64,000 nucleotides of DNA from CAWUEX02 sp038148375. GTDB lineage: Bacteria > Pseudomonadota > Alphaproteobacteria > Rhodospirillales > Rhodospirillaceae. Under the pieces are notes generated by a model. It made no database searches. It was not told the origin of the DNA and was given only the letters and a program-made list of their open reading frames with translations. Positions 53,041-61,020 of this stretch are shown here, piece by piece (positions within the stretch are counted from its first letter, which is position 1; every line of letters begins with the position of its first letter). The stretch is taken from positions 124,001-188,000 of the forward strand of contig JAYQVH010000003.1 in assembly GCA_038148375.1 (NCBI GenBank). The letters run 5' to 3'. Position numbers and translations under genes: made by a program.

Positions 53041-53226
53041 CTGCGCTGGTGGGACCTGTCAGTCTTAACAGGGCAATTCCGCCTGAACCTGTCAGAACAC
53101 ACAGGTTATTGCCGTGGAGGTGCGTGACAGTATTCCTCGCGTGTGTCGCGCCCATTTGGGCGGGACGACTGCTGACAAGTTCCAGTAACCTCACCTAAAC
53201 CCCGCCCCTGTGGCGGGGTTTTTTTT
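53041..53226 (+). ncRNA. candidate structured small RNA with terminator
   Basis: This part of the gap between pip and the methyltransferase folds well by eye. GGGACCTGTCAG (53051-53062) pairs with CTGACAAGTTCC (53172-53183) as a 12-position closing helix with one mismatch and one G-U. Inside, GGCAAT plus AACCTGT (53072-53077, 53086-53092) pair with the contiguous ACAGGTTATTGCC (53101-53113). A small CGCCC/GGGCG hairpin (53149-53162) follows on the 3' side, and a strong intrinsic terminator ends the unit. Length near 185 bases and the closing stem recall 6S RNA but this is unproven; a 3' UTR is the alternative. Confidence 0.45.
53198..53226 (+). terminator. rho-independent terminator after pip / candidate RNA
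   Basis: AACCCCGCC (53198-53206) pairs with GGCGGGGTT (53212-53220) across a five-base loop, followed directly by at least six more T bases. It is oriented for plus-strand transcripts coming from pip or from the structured RNA candidate, and it separates these from the convergent methyltransferase gene. Confidence 0.9.
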
Positions 53227-53240
53227 ACCGGCTGCGGCAG

Positions 53241-54389
53241 TCAGGACGGTTTGCGGGCACCGTGAACGAACCAGTCGCCCGCACCTTGAGTACGCTGCCG
53301 GTAGCCCGTGAATTGCGCGTCATCAGGATAGCCGGCTTCGGTCATAAGTGCGGTCAAATCCGCATCGGCCCAACCCATCCAGAACGGCTCGCCATTGTGA
53401 CGAATTTGCCAGTCGTTGAGGACCTGATCAACGAGCCCTTGGTAGCCGGGCTGGTTCGTCACATCCATGTGGAATGAAATGCCACCCGGTTTGAGCACGC
53501 GCCAGATCTCAGAGATCGAATCCTTCAGAATTCTGGGCGTTGTTTCATGACCCCAAATCGTCGAGACAACGAGATCGAAACTCTCGTCCTCAAAGGTCAT
53601 GTCGGCGCTGTCCATCTGCGTAAAATAGATGGCGAGCCCTTCGCTCTCGGCGCGGACGTGGCCCCAGCGCAACAGACCGGCCGCCACGTCGATGCCATGG
53701 ACTTCACAGTCCGGAAAACGGCGCGCATAGGTCATGGTGTTAAGACCGGTGCCGCACCCAATATCGAGAATGCGTTTCGGCTGTTGAGGACCGAACTGAT
53801 TTTCCACTTCGCCGATAAGAAAGTGTGCGGCCGAATATCCGGGTTTTGCCGTCCTGCCTTTGCCGGCGCCGTAAATCATGCCGCCGCCGGTCATTCGCGC
53901 GCCGGACAAAAGGTCATAAGACACACCATCCCGTTCGAGGCAGAACCCCCCAGGTTGGCGATGAATTTCCACCTTTGCCACATTGGGCGGCAAATCGAGA
54001 TCGGGATTTAGGGTCAACGAGCCAAGCTTTTCGGGTTTGGCCACCACCTCGGCAGCCGCGGACTCAATGCGCGGAAGATCGTGCGCCAGCGTCTCATCGA
54101 CGCAGTTCCACATCATGTCCTGACCAATCCAGGTCAGCGCCTCCCACGTTTTGAACAAATGCTCATCGGCCAGCCTTTTCTTAACGGCCTTGCGGTGATC
54201 ACGGTTGAGGTCGTCCAGGCCTGTACCCAATTCGGTCTCAAGTTCCCGCTTGATCGTGCCGTCGAAGTGATTGCGGATGTCGCGCTGCAGGTCGAGATTG
54301 ACCTTCTGCTTAAACTTAATGATGAAAGCCTGGCGGGCCAGTTCGTCCTGCGTCGGATGCAGGTTGATTTCCCGTTTTTCGTCAGACAT
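53241..54389 (-). CDS. class I SAM-dependent methyltransferase with long N-terminal domain (GCGTG form)
   Basis: The 382-residue protein has a methyltransferase core with motif I DIGCGTGLNT (209-218), VHGIDVAAGLLRWGHVRAES, FEDESFDLVVSTIWGHE and EIWRVLKPGGISFHMDV. The 200-residue N-terminal region is helical and not recognised. It shares stretches with the paralogue at 34.8 kb (DELARQAF, LNPDLDLP, HRQPGG), so both define one subfamily with an added domain. It has an AAAGGAG ribosome site. The acceptor is unknown. Confidence 0.87.
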   Translation of the reverse strand: MSDEKREINLHPTQDELARQAFIIKFKQKVNLDLQRDIRNHFDGTIKRELETELGTGLDDLNRDHRKAVKKRLADEHLFKTWEALTWIGQDMMWNCVDETLAHDLPRIESAAAEVVAKPEKLGSLTLNPDLDLPPNVAKVEIHRQPGGFCLERDGVSYDLLSGARMTGGGMIYGAGKGRTAKPGYSAAHFLIGEVENQFGPQQPKRILDIGCGTGLNTMTYARRFPDCEVHGIDVAAGLLRWGHVRAESEGLAIYFTQMDSADMTFEDESFDLVVSTIWGHETTPRILKDSISEIWRVLKPGGISFHMDVTNQPGYQGLVDQVLNDWQIRHNGEPFWMGWADADLTALMTEAGYPDDAQFTGYRQRTQGAGDWFVHGARKPS

Positions 54390-54554
54390 GGCAAAACTCC
54401 TTTGCGCGCGGGCTGGCTTCGCAAGACATCATTGAGGTTGTCCTATATTTAGGACGATCGCCCTCTGTGTTCAACGAACTTAAGATTGTCTGCTCGGAGA
54501 GTGCGTATGCCGGCGGACCTTGAGGTGCGGCACCTGGAAGGCTACCGTGTCGCC

Positions 54555-55154
54555 ATGAAACTCCGAGCGCTTCTTGGCCTAGCGGCCCTGGGTCTGATTG
54601 CGAGCGAAACGCACGCTCACCCCCATGTATGGGTGACCGGGCAAGCGTCATTCCAGATTGAGGACACAAAACTCACGCGGGTCGGCATGCGCTGGCAATT
54701 CGATGCCTTTTTCAGCCAGGTCCTGGGCTCGGATTTCGACACCAACGCGGACGGAACATTCGACGACGCGGAAACGCAGGCGATGAAAGATCAGGTGTTC
54801 ACCAGTTTGAGGGACTTCGGATATTTCACCCACATTCGCACTTCGGACGGAGAAAAACGCGATGCCTTCGAGCGCGTTGAAAACTTTTTCGTCGGACAAG
54901 ACAAGGGCGAATTGGTTTTCGAGTTCGACCTCGTGCTCGCCGAACCGCTCGATCCATTGCAAAATCCGGTTGGGCTGAGCCTCTACGACCCCACGATATA
55001 CGTCGACCTTATATTAGGCGGCGAGTCCCCGGTGGAAATCGCAGGCGGTTCTCAGCTCGGCTGCGCGCTGGAGTATCGCCAGGGCGACGAAGTAACCAGC
55101 CAGTCGTTTTTCATTGTGCCCCAAGAAGTTTGGCTGAATTGCGCCGGCAGCTAA
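54555..55154 (+). CDS. DUF1007 family exported protein
   Basis: Starting at ATG 54555, which directly begins a signal peptide (MKLRALLGLAALGLIASETHA), the 199-residue protein carries HPHVWVTGQASFQIEDTKLT, the DUF1007 opening with the conserved HPH.W, then MRWQFDAFFSQ and FDTNADGTFDDAE, an EF-hand-like stretch. An upstream in-frame start at 54486 lacks support. DUF1007 proteins commonly accompany NicO-type nickel/cobalt exporters and may be their periplasmic partner. Here the gene is convergent with a NicO gene, 32 bases away. Confidence 0.86.
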   Translation: MKLRALLGLAALGLIASETHAHPHVWVTGQASFQIEDTKLTRVGMRWQFDAFFSQVLGSDFDTNADGTFDDAETQAMKDQVFTSLRDFGYFTHIRTSDGEKRDAFERVENFFVGQDKGELVFEFDLVLAEPLDPLQNPVGLSLYDPTIYVDLILGGESPVEIAGGSQLGCALEYRQGDEVTSQSFFIVPQEVWLNCAGS

Positions 55155-55186
55155 CGCGATCGATGGCAAGATCGGCGAGGCGGTCG

Positions 55187-56320
55187 CTAGGCCAATAGGC
55201 CCGTTCGCTCCAGCGCGCCGCCAAACAACAATCCCCCGATCACGGCGACAGCGAGCGAGCCGCCAATGGAAAGGGCGCGACCCATGAACGCGCGCAGCGG
55301 AGAGGGTTCTTCCTCATGCCCGGCGACTGACTTGCGCAGGACAATGGCGCCGATCCCGAGCGCTGAAATCGTGATCGCGACACCCGCTGCCATCATGAAA
55401 GACGCGATGACGCCGAGTAGAAACACGCCGTTCGCAACGGCAAACAGCAACACCAGAATCGATCCGGTGCAGGGACGCACACCCGAAACCATTCCGATAG
55501 CGACGACTTCGCCGCGTGGACCGAAGACACGCGCGGCATTACGCGCCAGCCAGGTGTCTTTGGCGTTGGGGTCTGGCCCGTGCGCGTGCCCGTGCTCGTG
55601 ATGGTCATGAGCGTGGGGATGATCTTGATGACCATGGCCGTCATGATCGTGACCGTCATGGTCATGACCACACGTCGCGCGCCCAGTGACCGCGCCGTAG
55701 GTCATGTAAAGTCCTATGGCCAGGATAAAGCCGTAGCTGACGACTTCGAGCAAATCGGCCCGCTCTAAAATCTGCATCTGACTTCCGCCAAGCACCATCG
55801 CCAGAACGGCGACCATGGCAATCGCAACAACCGCCTGGGTGGTGGCAATCACCGCGCCCATAAGAATGCCGGTGCGCAGCGGTGCGTCGCGCGCCGTGAA
55901 GTATGACGCAACAACGAGTTTGCCGTGGCCCGGTCCCGCTGCGTGGAGGACCCCGTAGATAAAGCTCGCCGCGATGACTGTCAGCGCCGCGGTCAAACCG
56001 CCTTGGTCGCTTGTTTCGCGCAGTTGACCGGCCAAGTAGCGGTTGATCTCCCGTTGCCAGTCGGCGATTTGGCGGAATACGGCCCTAACCGCGCTCGGCA
56101 TGACAAAGACCGGCTCTTCGGCGGGCTCCGCCGATTGCGGCGGAGCGCCGAACGGCGATGCGGACCGCCTAGGTTCAGAGGTCTGTTCTTCTTTTTGGTC
56201 GGGCGAAGACCCGACACCGAACGGGTTAGATTGGGCGGACACTTCAGATGGCGCGGCAAAAAGGCATAACGCCAAAAACGCGCATATTCTGGTCAAGCCG
56301 CAGGCTGCGGTGCGTTGCAC
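55187..56320 (-). CDS. nickel/cobalt transporter, NicO/RcnA family
   Basis: The 377-residue protein has a signal-like first helix, a Ser/Pro-rich periplasmic part, then about six helices. The motifs GVLHAAGPGHGKLVVASY and MVSGVRPCTGSILVLLFA are hallmarks of the NicO/RcnA exporters. A histidine-rich loop around residues 218-250 (HDHDGHDHDGHGH and similar) is typical for nickel or cobalt binding. It probably exports these metals from the cytosol. The DUF1007 gene is the usual partner and lies convergent next to it. Confidence 0.9.
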   Translation of the reverse strand: MQRTAACGLTRICAFLALCLFAAPSEVSAQSNPFGVGSSPDQKEEQTSEPRRSASPFGAPPQSAEPAEEPVFVMPSAVRAVFRQIADWQREINRYLAGQLRETSDQGGLTAALTVIAASFIYGVLHAAGPGHGKLVVASYFTARDAPLRTGILMGAVIATTQAVVAIAMVAVLAMVLGGSQMQILERADLLEVVSYGFILAIGLYMTYGAVTGRATCGHDHDGHDHDGHGHQDHPHAHDHHEHGHAHGPDPNAKDTWLARNAARVFGPRGEVVAIGMVSGVRPCTGSILVLLFAVANGVFLLGVIASFMMAAGVAITISALGIGAIVLRKSVAGHEEEPSPLRAFMGRALSIGGSLAVAVIGGLLFGGALERTGLLA

Positions 56321-56382
56321 GTTGGGCCCTCCACCCGGAACTCATACGAAGGCATGCATCCTAATGGCGGCGCCCCCCGCGT

Positions 56383-56401
56383 GTGAAGCGTTAGGCTTCA
56401 C
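56383..56401. repeat. short inverted repeat upstream of the NicO gene
   Basis: GTGAAGC (56383-56389) and GCTTCAC (56395-56401) form a perfect seven-base inverted repeat with a five-base spacer, about 63 bases upstream of the NicO start. No T-run follows, so a regulator site is more likely than a terminator, but no regulator gene for metals is seen nearby. Confidence 0.35.
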
Positions 56402-56498
56402 GAAAACGTGACGCTCTGGATACCTCTAACATGCTGAAAATGTGAGGTTTCATCTGCCCCACTCCTAAACGCGTGTTACCAATTGTCACGCCGTATTC

Positions 56499-56528
56499 TT
56501 GGCATCTTTAAGCTTATGCTATTATAAC
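56499..56528 (+). promoter_or_regulatory. candidate sigma-70-type promoter of the RND pump operon
   Basis: TTGGCA (56499-56504) and TATAAC (56523-56528) are spaced 18 bases apart and lie in an AT-rich stretch that stands out from the GC-rich surroundings, about 70 bases before the adaptor gene start. No divergent regulator gene is present. Confidence 0.4.
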
Positions 56529-56597
56529 CTGTTCAAATCATTGATTTGTTAGGGCCATGACAGCTTTACATGGCTCTCCGTGTCCGGGATTTTTGAA

Positions 56598-57725
56598 ATG
56601 AAGGCGTTGCGCACCCTGTTCGGGTTGCTGGTCGCTGCCGGTCTGGCAGCAGGTCTGTACTTTGGTTATTCGACCTACATTGCTCCGAGTGGAGAGGAAA
56701 CGGCGGGGGCATCCATGCGCCGCGGCGGCGCGCGGGCTCAACCCGTCATTGCCATGCCCGTTCGTCAAGAAATCTTCGCCGACCGCTTGGAAGCAATCGG
56801 CACTCTGCAGGCAAACGAGTCCATCGTTGTAACCGCAAAGGTACAAGGTGTGGTGAAAGGCATCGGCTTTTCCGATGGCGGCATGGTGAACGCCGGCACG
56901 ACCTTGGTTCAATTCGATGAAGCGGAGCAGCGCGCGCGTTATCAAGTGGAGCTCGCCAATCTCGATGAGCAGCGCAAACAATTTGAGCGCATTGCCGGCC
57001 TTGCAAGTTCCAATGCGGCATCGCAGGCCCGGTTCGATGAACAACAAGCCGCTGTGAAAAAAGCGGAGGCCAATGTCGCCGCCGCTCGGGCTCGGCTTGA
57101 GGACTATACGATCACCGCGCCGTTCGACGGTCGGCTTGGCACGCGGCGGATCAGTATCGGCGCGCTCGTATCGCCGGGAACGGTGATTACGACATTGGAC
57201 GATCTGTCGATCATGAAACTCGACTTTTCTGTACCGGAGACGTTCCTTTCCACACTTCGCGAGGGGTTGGATATCGAAGCGACGACGTCGGCCTATCCGT
57301 CTGAAGTGTTCCGCGGGCGGGTAACGTCTATTGATACGCGCGTCGATCCGATGACCCGCGCCGTTGGTATCCGCGCGGAAATTCCAAACACTGACCAACG
57401 CCTACGTCCGGGCATGTTGATGGTCGTTGACCTGATCAAGGACCGGCGCGAGAGCTTGATGATTGCCGAGGAGGCCCTCGTCCCGTTTGAAAACCAGCAA
57501 TATGTCTACGTCGTAAATGACGACGACACGGTTTCGCAGGTTGCGGTCACGATCGGACGGCGCCGGCCGGGCAGCGTGGAGATTCTCGAAGGATTGAGTT
57601 TGGGCGATCTCGTTGTCACCGAAGGCAACACGGCCTTGATGGACGGCAATAAAGTACGCCTGCTAAATGAACAGGATGTGCGGGGCGGGCCCGCCTCCGC
57701 CGCGTCGACACCGTCCCGCGGCTAA
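56598..57725 (+). CDS. RND efflux periplasmic adaptor subunit (membrane fusion protein)
   Basis: The 375-residue protein (ATG 56598; GTG 56580 is an alternative) has an N-terminal membrane anchor (LFGLLVAAGLAAGLYFGYS), then the HlyD/AcrA-type barrel-sandwich halves: IGTLQANESIVVTAKVQGVV near the start and TITAPFDGRLGTRRISIGALVSPGT in the middle, with a short coiled-coil hairpin between them. The beta-barrel part follows (TRAVGIRAEIPNTDQRLRPGM). It links the inner-membrane pump to an outer-membrane channel. No TolC-type gene is nearby. The RND pump gene follows 30 bases later. Confidence 0.92.
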   Translation: MKALRTLFGLLVAAGLAAGLYFGYSTYIAPSGEETAGASMRRGGARAQPVIAMPVRQEIFADRLEAIGTLQANESIVVTAKVQGVVKGIGFSDGGMVNAGTTLVQFDEAEQRARYQVELANLDEQRKQFERIAGLASSNAASQARFDEQQAAVKKAEANVAAARARLEDYTITAPFDGRLGTRRISIGALVSPGTVITTLDDLSIMKLDFSVPETFLSTLREGLDIEATTSAYPSEVFRGRVTSIDTRVDPMTRAVGIRAEIPNTDQRLRPGMLMVVDLIKDRRESLMIAEEALVPFENQQYVYVVNDDDTVSQVAVTIGRRRPGSVEILEGLSLGDLVVTEGNTALMDGNKVRLLNEQDVRGGPASAASTPSRG

Positions 57726-57755
57726 CGCACCACGGGCTCCCGGAGGGGTCTACAT

Positions 57756-60700
57756 ATGGTTCTATCCGATTTTTCCATTAAGCGGCCTGTATTCGCGACC
57801 GTGCTAAGCGCCTTGCTGGTTGTCTTCGGCCTTGTGTCCTTGATGCAGTTGCCGGTGCGTGAAACTCCTGACATCGAAAGTCCGATTGTTTCCATCAACG
57901 TCGCATATCCGGGCGCATCCTCGGCAATCGTTGAGACCAAAGTCATTCAGGTATTGGAAGATCAGATCAGCGGCGTGGAAGGCATCAAGTCGATCAATTC
58001 CAACGCCCGCGATGCCATGGGCTGGATCAGCGTCGAATTCGAGCTCGGCCGCGATATAGATGCCGCGGCAAACGATCTGCGCGACGTGCTGAGCCGCGCG
58101 ACGCGCTCTCTGCCAATCGATTCCGAACCGCCAACGATCCGCAAGGCAGACCAGGATGCCGATCCAATCATGTGGATGAATGTCTCGAGCCCCCAGATGG
58201 ACCGGCTCGAATTGTCAGACTACGTGGACCGGTACCTGATTGACCGGTTCACCTCGATCGAGGGCGTGGCATACGCGTGGATCGGCGGGGAACGCAAAAA
58301 GTCGCTGCGCGTTTGGCTGGACCGCCGGGCCATGGCCGCACGGGGCTTAACCATCGTCGATGTCGAAAATGCGCTGCGGCGCGAGAATGTCGAACTCGGC
58401 GCGGGCTTGCTCGAGTCCGAAACGCGCGATTTCAATTTACGGACATCGCGATCGTTCAACTCTCCCAAGGATTTCGAACGCTTGGTTGTCGCACGCGGCG
58501 CCGATAATTACCTGGTCAGATTGAGCGAGATTGCCACGGTTGAAATCGGCCCGGAAAACACAGCGTCGAATTTTCGCACGGATAACAAAAACTCTGTCGG
58601 CATTGCGGTCATCAAAAGGCCCGGTGCGAGCACGCTCACCGTCGCGGCGGCGATACGCGAAGAATACGAACGCATTCAGTCGACGCTGCCGTCCAACATG
58701 TCGTTGGTCATCAATCAGGATTCATCGGTGTTTATCACGGCCGCTCTTCGAGAAGTCGGTTTGGCCATGGGCATCGCCGCGCTTCTGGTAATTGCCGTCA
58801 TCTACTTTTTCCTGGGCACCATTCGGGCCGTTATTATCCCTGCGATCACAGTTCCGATATCGCTCACGGCGACGTTCATCGTGCTGTGGCCTTTGGGGTA
58901 TTCGCTCAATATTCTGACATTGCTGGCTTTGGTGTTGGCGATCGGCCTTGTCGTTGATGACGCCATCATCATGCTCGAGAACATCCACCGCCGCATCAAG
59001 CGCGGCGAACCACCTTTGCTGGCGGCATTCCGCGGTGCGCGGCAGGTCGGCACGGCGATTGTTGCGACGACGCTCGTTCTTATCGCCGTTTTTGTGCCGA
59101 TCACGCTGACTGAGGGCGTGGTCGGCCGTCTGTTCACCGAATTTGCCGTAACGATGGCTGCGGCTGTGGCGTGCTCAATGTTTGTCGCCCTGACTCTGAC
59201 ACCGATGATGTGCTCAAAGATTCTCCGTGACGACCTCGACAATACTCTGGTGGCGCGCGGTTCGATGCGGGCATTCGAGTGGATGCAGGACTTTTATCGC
59301 AAGACATTGAATTGGGGGCTCGACCGCCCCGCTATTGTACTTGCGCTGTTCTTCGCGGTGATGGCGGCTGCGGCCGGCATATTCGTGGTTCTGCCGCAAG
59401 AATTTACACCACCTGAAGATCGCGGCAGCGTCAACATCATGGTGCGTGCGCCGGAAGGCGCGTCGCTTGAATACACGGACCGGCAGGCCAGCGAAGTCAC
59501 GGAACGTGTAATGAAGGCCTACGTCGAGACCGGCGTGGCCGCGCGCGTTCTTTCAATTATGCCGATGGGTATGGGCGTCTCCGGGCAGGCGACCAACATG
59601 GGCAACGTGATTATGCGCCTCGAGCCGTGGGAAAAACGCGACAAGAGTACGCATGAGATTCTCGCTGAGCTGCGTCCGATGCTGGCCGACATCCCCGGGG
59701 CTCAGCTCATTCCGAGCCCGGCCCCAGGACTTGGCCAGAGCCGGTGGTCGAGCAATCTCAGCATGGTGCTGGGCGGCAGCACATACGAAGAATTGGTTAA
59801 GTGGCGCGATATCATGCTGGAGGCCATGAACGAAAATCCGCGCCTGTTCGGTGTGCGCTCCAACTACAACGAGACGCGACCGCAAATGCGCATTCGCATC
59901 GACCAAAACCGCGCCGCGGACTTAGGTGTATCCGTCGGCACGATCGGTCAAACGCTAGCCGTCATGCTTGGGTCGAGGCGGGTCACCACCTTTGTCGACC
60001 GCGGGGAAGAATACGATGTGATTCTTCAAGGGCGAGACGAAGACCGCCGCACGCCGACGGACGTAACTAACATTTATGTCCGCTCGGATACCACGCGCGA
60101 ACTGATTCCGCTGTCCAGCCTGATCACGCTTCAAGAAATATCCGATGCCGGTACACGCAACCGCTACGACCGGCTGCGCTCGATAACGGTTATGGGAACA
60201 CCCGTACCCGGATACGCCATGGGCGATGCCATCCAATGGCTGGAACAGGTCGCCGAGGAAAGACTACCGGAAGCAGCGCGCATCAGCTGGAACGGGGCGG
60301 CGCGCGAATACAAAGACTCCGGCATGGCGATGTACGTATTCTTCGGCTTATCCTTGCTTGTCGTTTTTCTGGTCTTGGCAGCGCAATTCGAGAGCTTCGT
60401 CCATCCGTTCGTCATCATGATGACCGTGCCGTTGGCGATGACCGGTGCTCTGGCCGGACTATGGCTGTTCGGTATCAGCTTCAACATTTACTCGCAGATA
60501 GGCATCATCGTGCTCATCGGCCTCGCAGCGAAGAACGGCATCTTGATTGTGGAATTTGCCAACCAGCTACGCGACTCGGGTTACGAGTTCCGCGATGCCT
60601 TGGTTGAAGCATCCACGATCCGGTTGCGCCCCATTGTCATGACCGCCCTAGCGACCTGCATGGGCGCGGTTCCGCTGGTCATGGCGTCCGGCGCAGGTGC

Positions 60701-60917
60701 GGAAGGCCGCGAAGCGATCGGTGTGGTGATCTTCACCGGTGTGGCGTTTTCGAGCTTCATCACGCTGCTGGTCGTTCCCGTGTTTTACTTGCTGATGACG
60801 CGAGGCACCCGCTCTCCTGGCGCGGTCGCGGCTGACCTGGAAGACCTTGAGCGGCAGCATCCGGGACGCGGCCGTTTTTCTGGCAACCCCGTTGAGGACG
60901 GAACGCCGGCGGAATAA
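57756..60917 (+). CDS. RND efflux pump permease (AcrB/HAE1-like)
   Basis: The 1053-residue protein has the RND architecture of 12 helices with two large periplasmic loops. It opens LSDFSIKRPVFATVLSALLVV and has the proton-relay aspartate pair in LALVLAIGLVVDDAIIMLEN. The second repeat's KNGILIVEFANQLRD and IRLRPIVMTALATCMG are also typical. It exports hydrophobic or amphipathic compounds driven by protons and works as a trimer with the adaptor encoded just upstream. Length is normal for the family. Confidence 0.95.
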   Translation: MVLSDFSIKRPVFATVLSALLVVFGLVSLMQLPVRETPDIESPIVSINVAYPGASSAIVETKVIQVLEDQISGVEGIKSINSNARDAMGWISVEFELGRDIDAAANDLRDVLSRATRSLPIDSEPPTIRKADQDADPIMWMNVSSPQMDRLELSDYVDRYLIDRFTSIEGVAYAWIGGERKKSLRVWLDRRAMAARGLTIVDVENALRRENVELGAGLLESETRDFNLRTSRSFNSPKDFERLVVARGADNYLVRLSEIATVEIGPENTASNFRTDNKNSVGIAVIKRPGASTLTVAAAIREEYERIQSTLPSNMSLVINQDSSVFITAALREVGLAMGIAALLVIAVIYFFLGTIRAVIIPAITVPISLTATFIVLWPLGYSLNILTLLALVLAIGLVVDDAIIMLENIHRRIKRGEPPLLAAFRGARQVGTAIVATTLVLIAVFVPITLTEGVVGRLFTEFAVTMAAAVACSMFVALTLTPMMCSKILRDDLDNTLVARGSMRAFEWMQDFYRKTLNWGLDRPAIVLALFFAVMAAAAGIFVVLPQEFTPPEDRGSVNIMVRAPEGASLEYTDRQASEVTERVMKAYVETGVAARVLSIMPMGMGVSGQATNMGNVIMRLEPWEKRDKSTHEILAELRPMLADIPGAQLIPSPAPGLGQSRWSSNLSMVLGGSTYEELVKWRDIMLEAMNENPRLFGVRSNYNETRPQMRIRIDQNRAADLGVSVGTIGQTLAVMLGSRRVTTFVDRGEEYDVILQGRDEDRRTPTDVTNIYVRSDTTRELIPLSSLITLQEISDAGTRNRYDRLRSITVMGTPVPGYAMGDAIQWLEQVAEERLPEAARISWNGAAREYKDSGMAMYVFFGLSLLVVFLVLAAQFESFVHPFVIMMTVPLAMTGALAGLWLFGISFNIYSQIGIIVLIGLAAKNGILIVEFANQLRDSGYEFRDALVEASTIRLRPIVMTALATCMGAVPLVMASGAGAEGREAIGVVIFTGVAFSSFITLLVVPVFYLLMTRGTRSPGAVAADLEDLERQHPGRGRFSGNPVEDGTPAE

Positions 60918-61020
60918 GAACGCGAACACGTATTTTTTCCGGTCGCAATCCTCTGTAAGGTTATGTCCTTGGGCGCACCGCGCCCTGTCACGGTGAGCGA
61001 TCAGAGGAACGCCGAGCAAG

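Noticed and set aside
55590..55680. Repetitive GTCATG-rich stretch resembling a CRISPR or satellite repeat
   Set aside because: It is the coding sequence of the histidine/aspartate-rich metal loop of the NicO transporter, without regular repeat-spacer structure.
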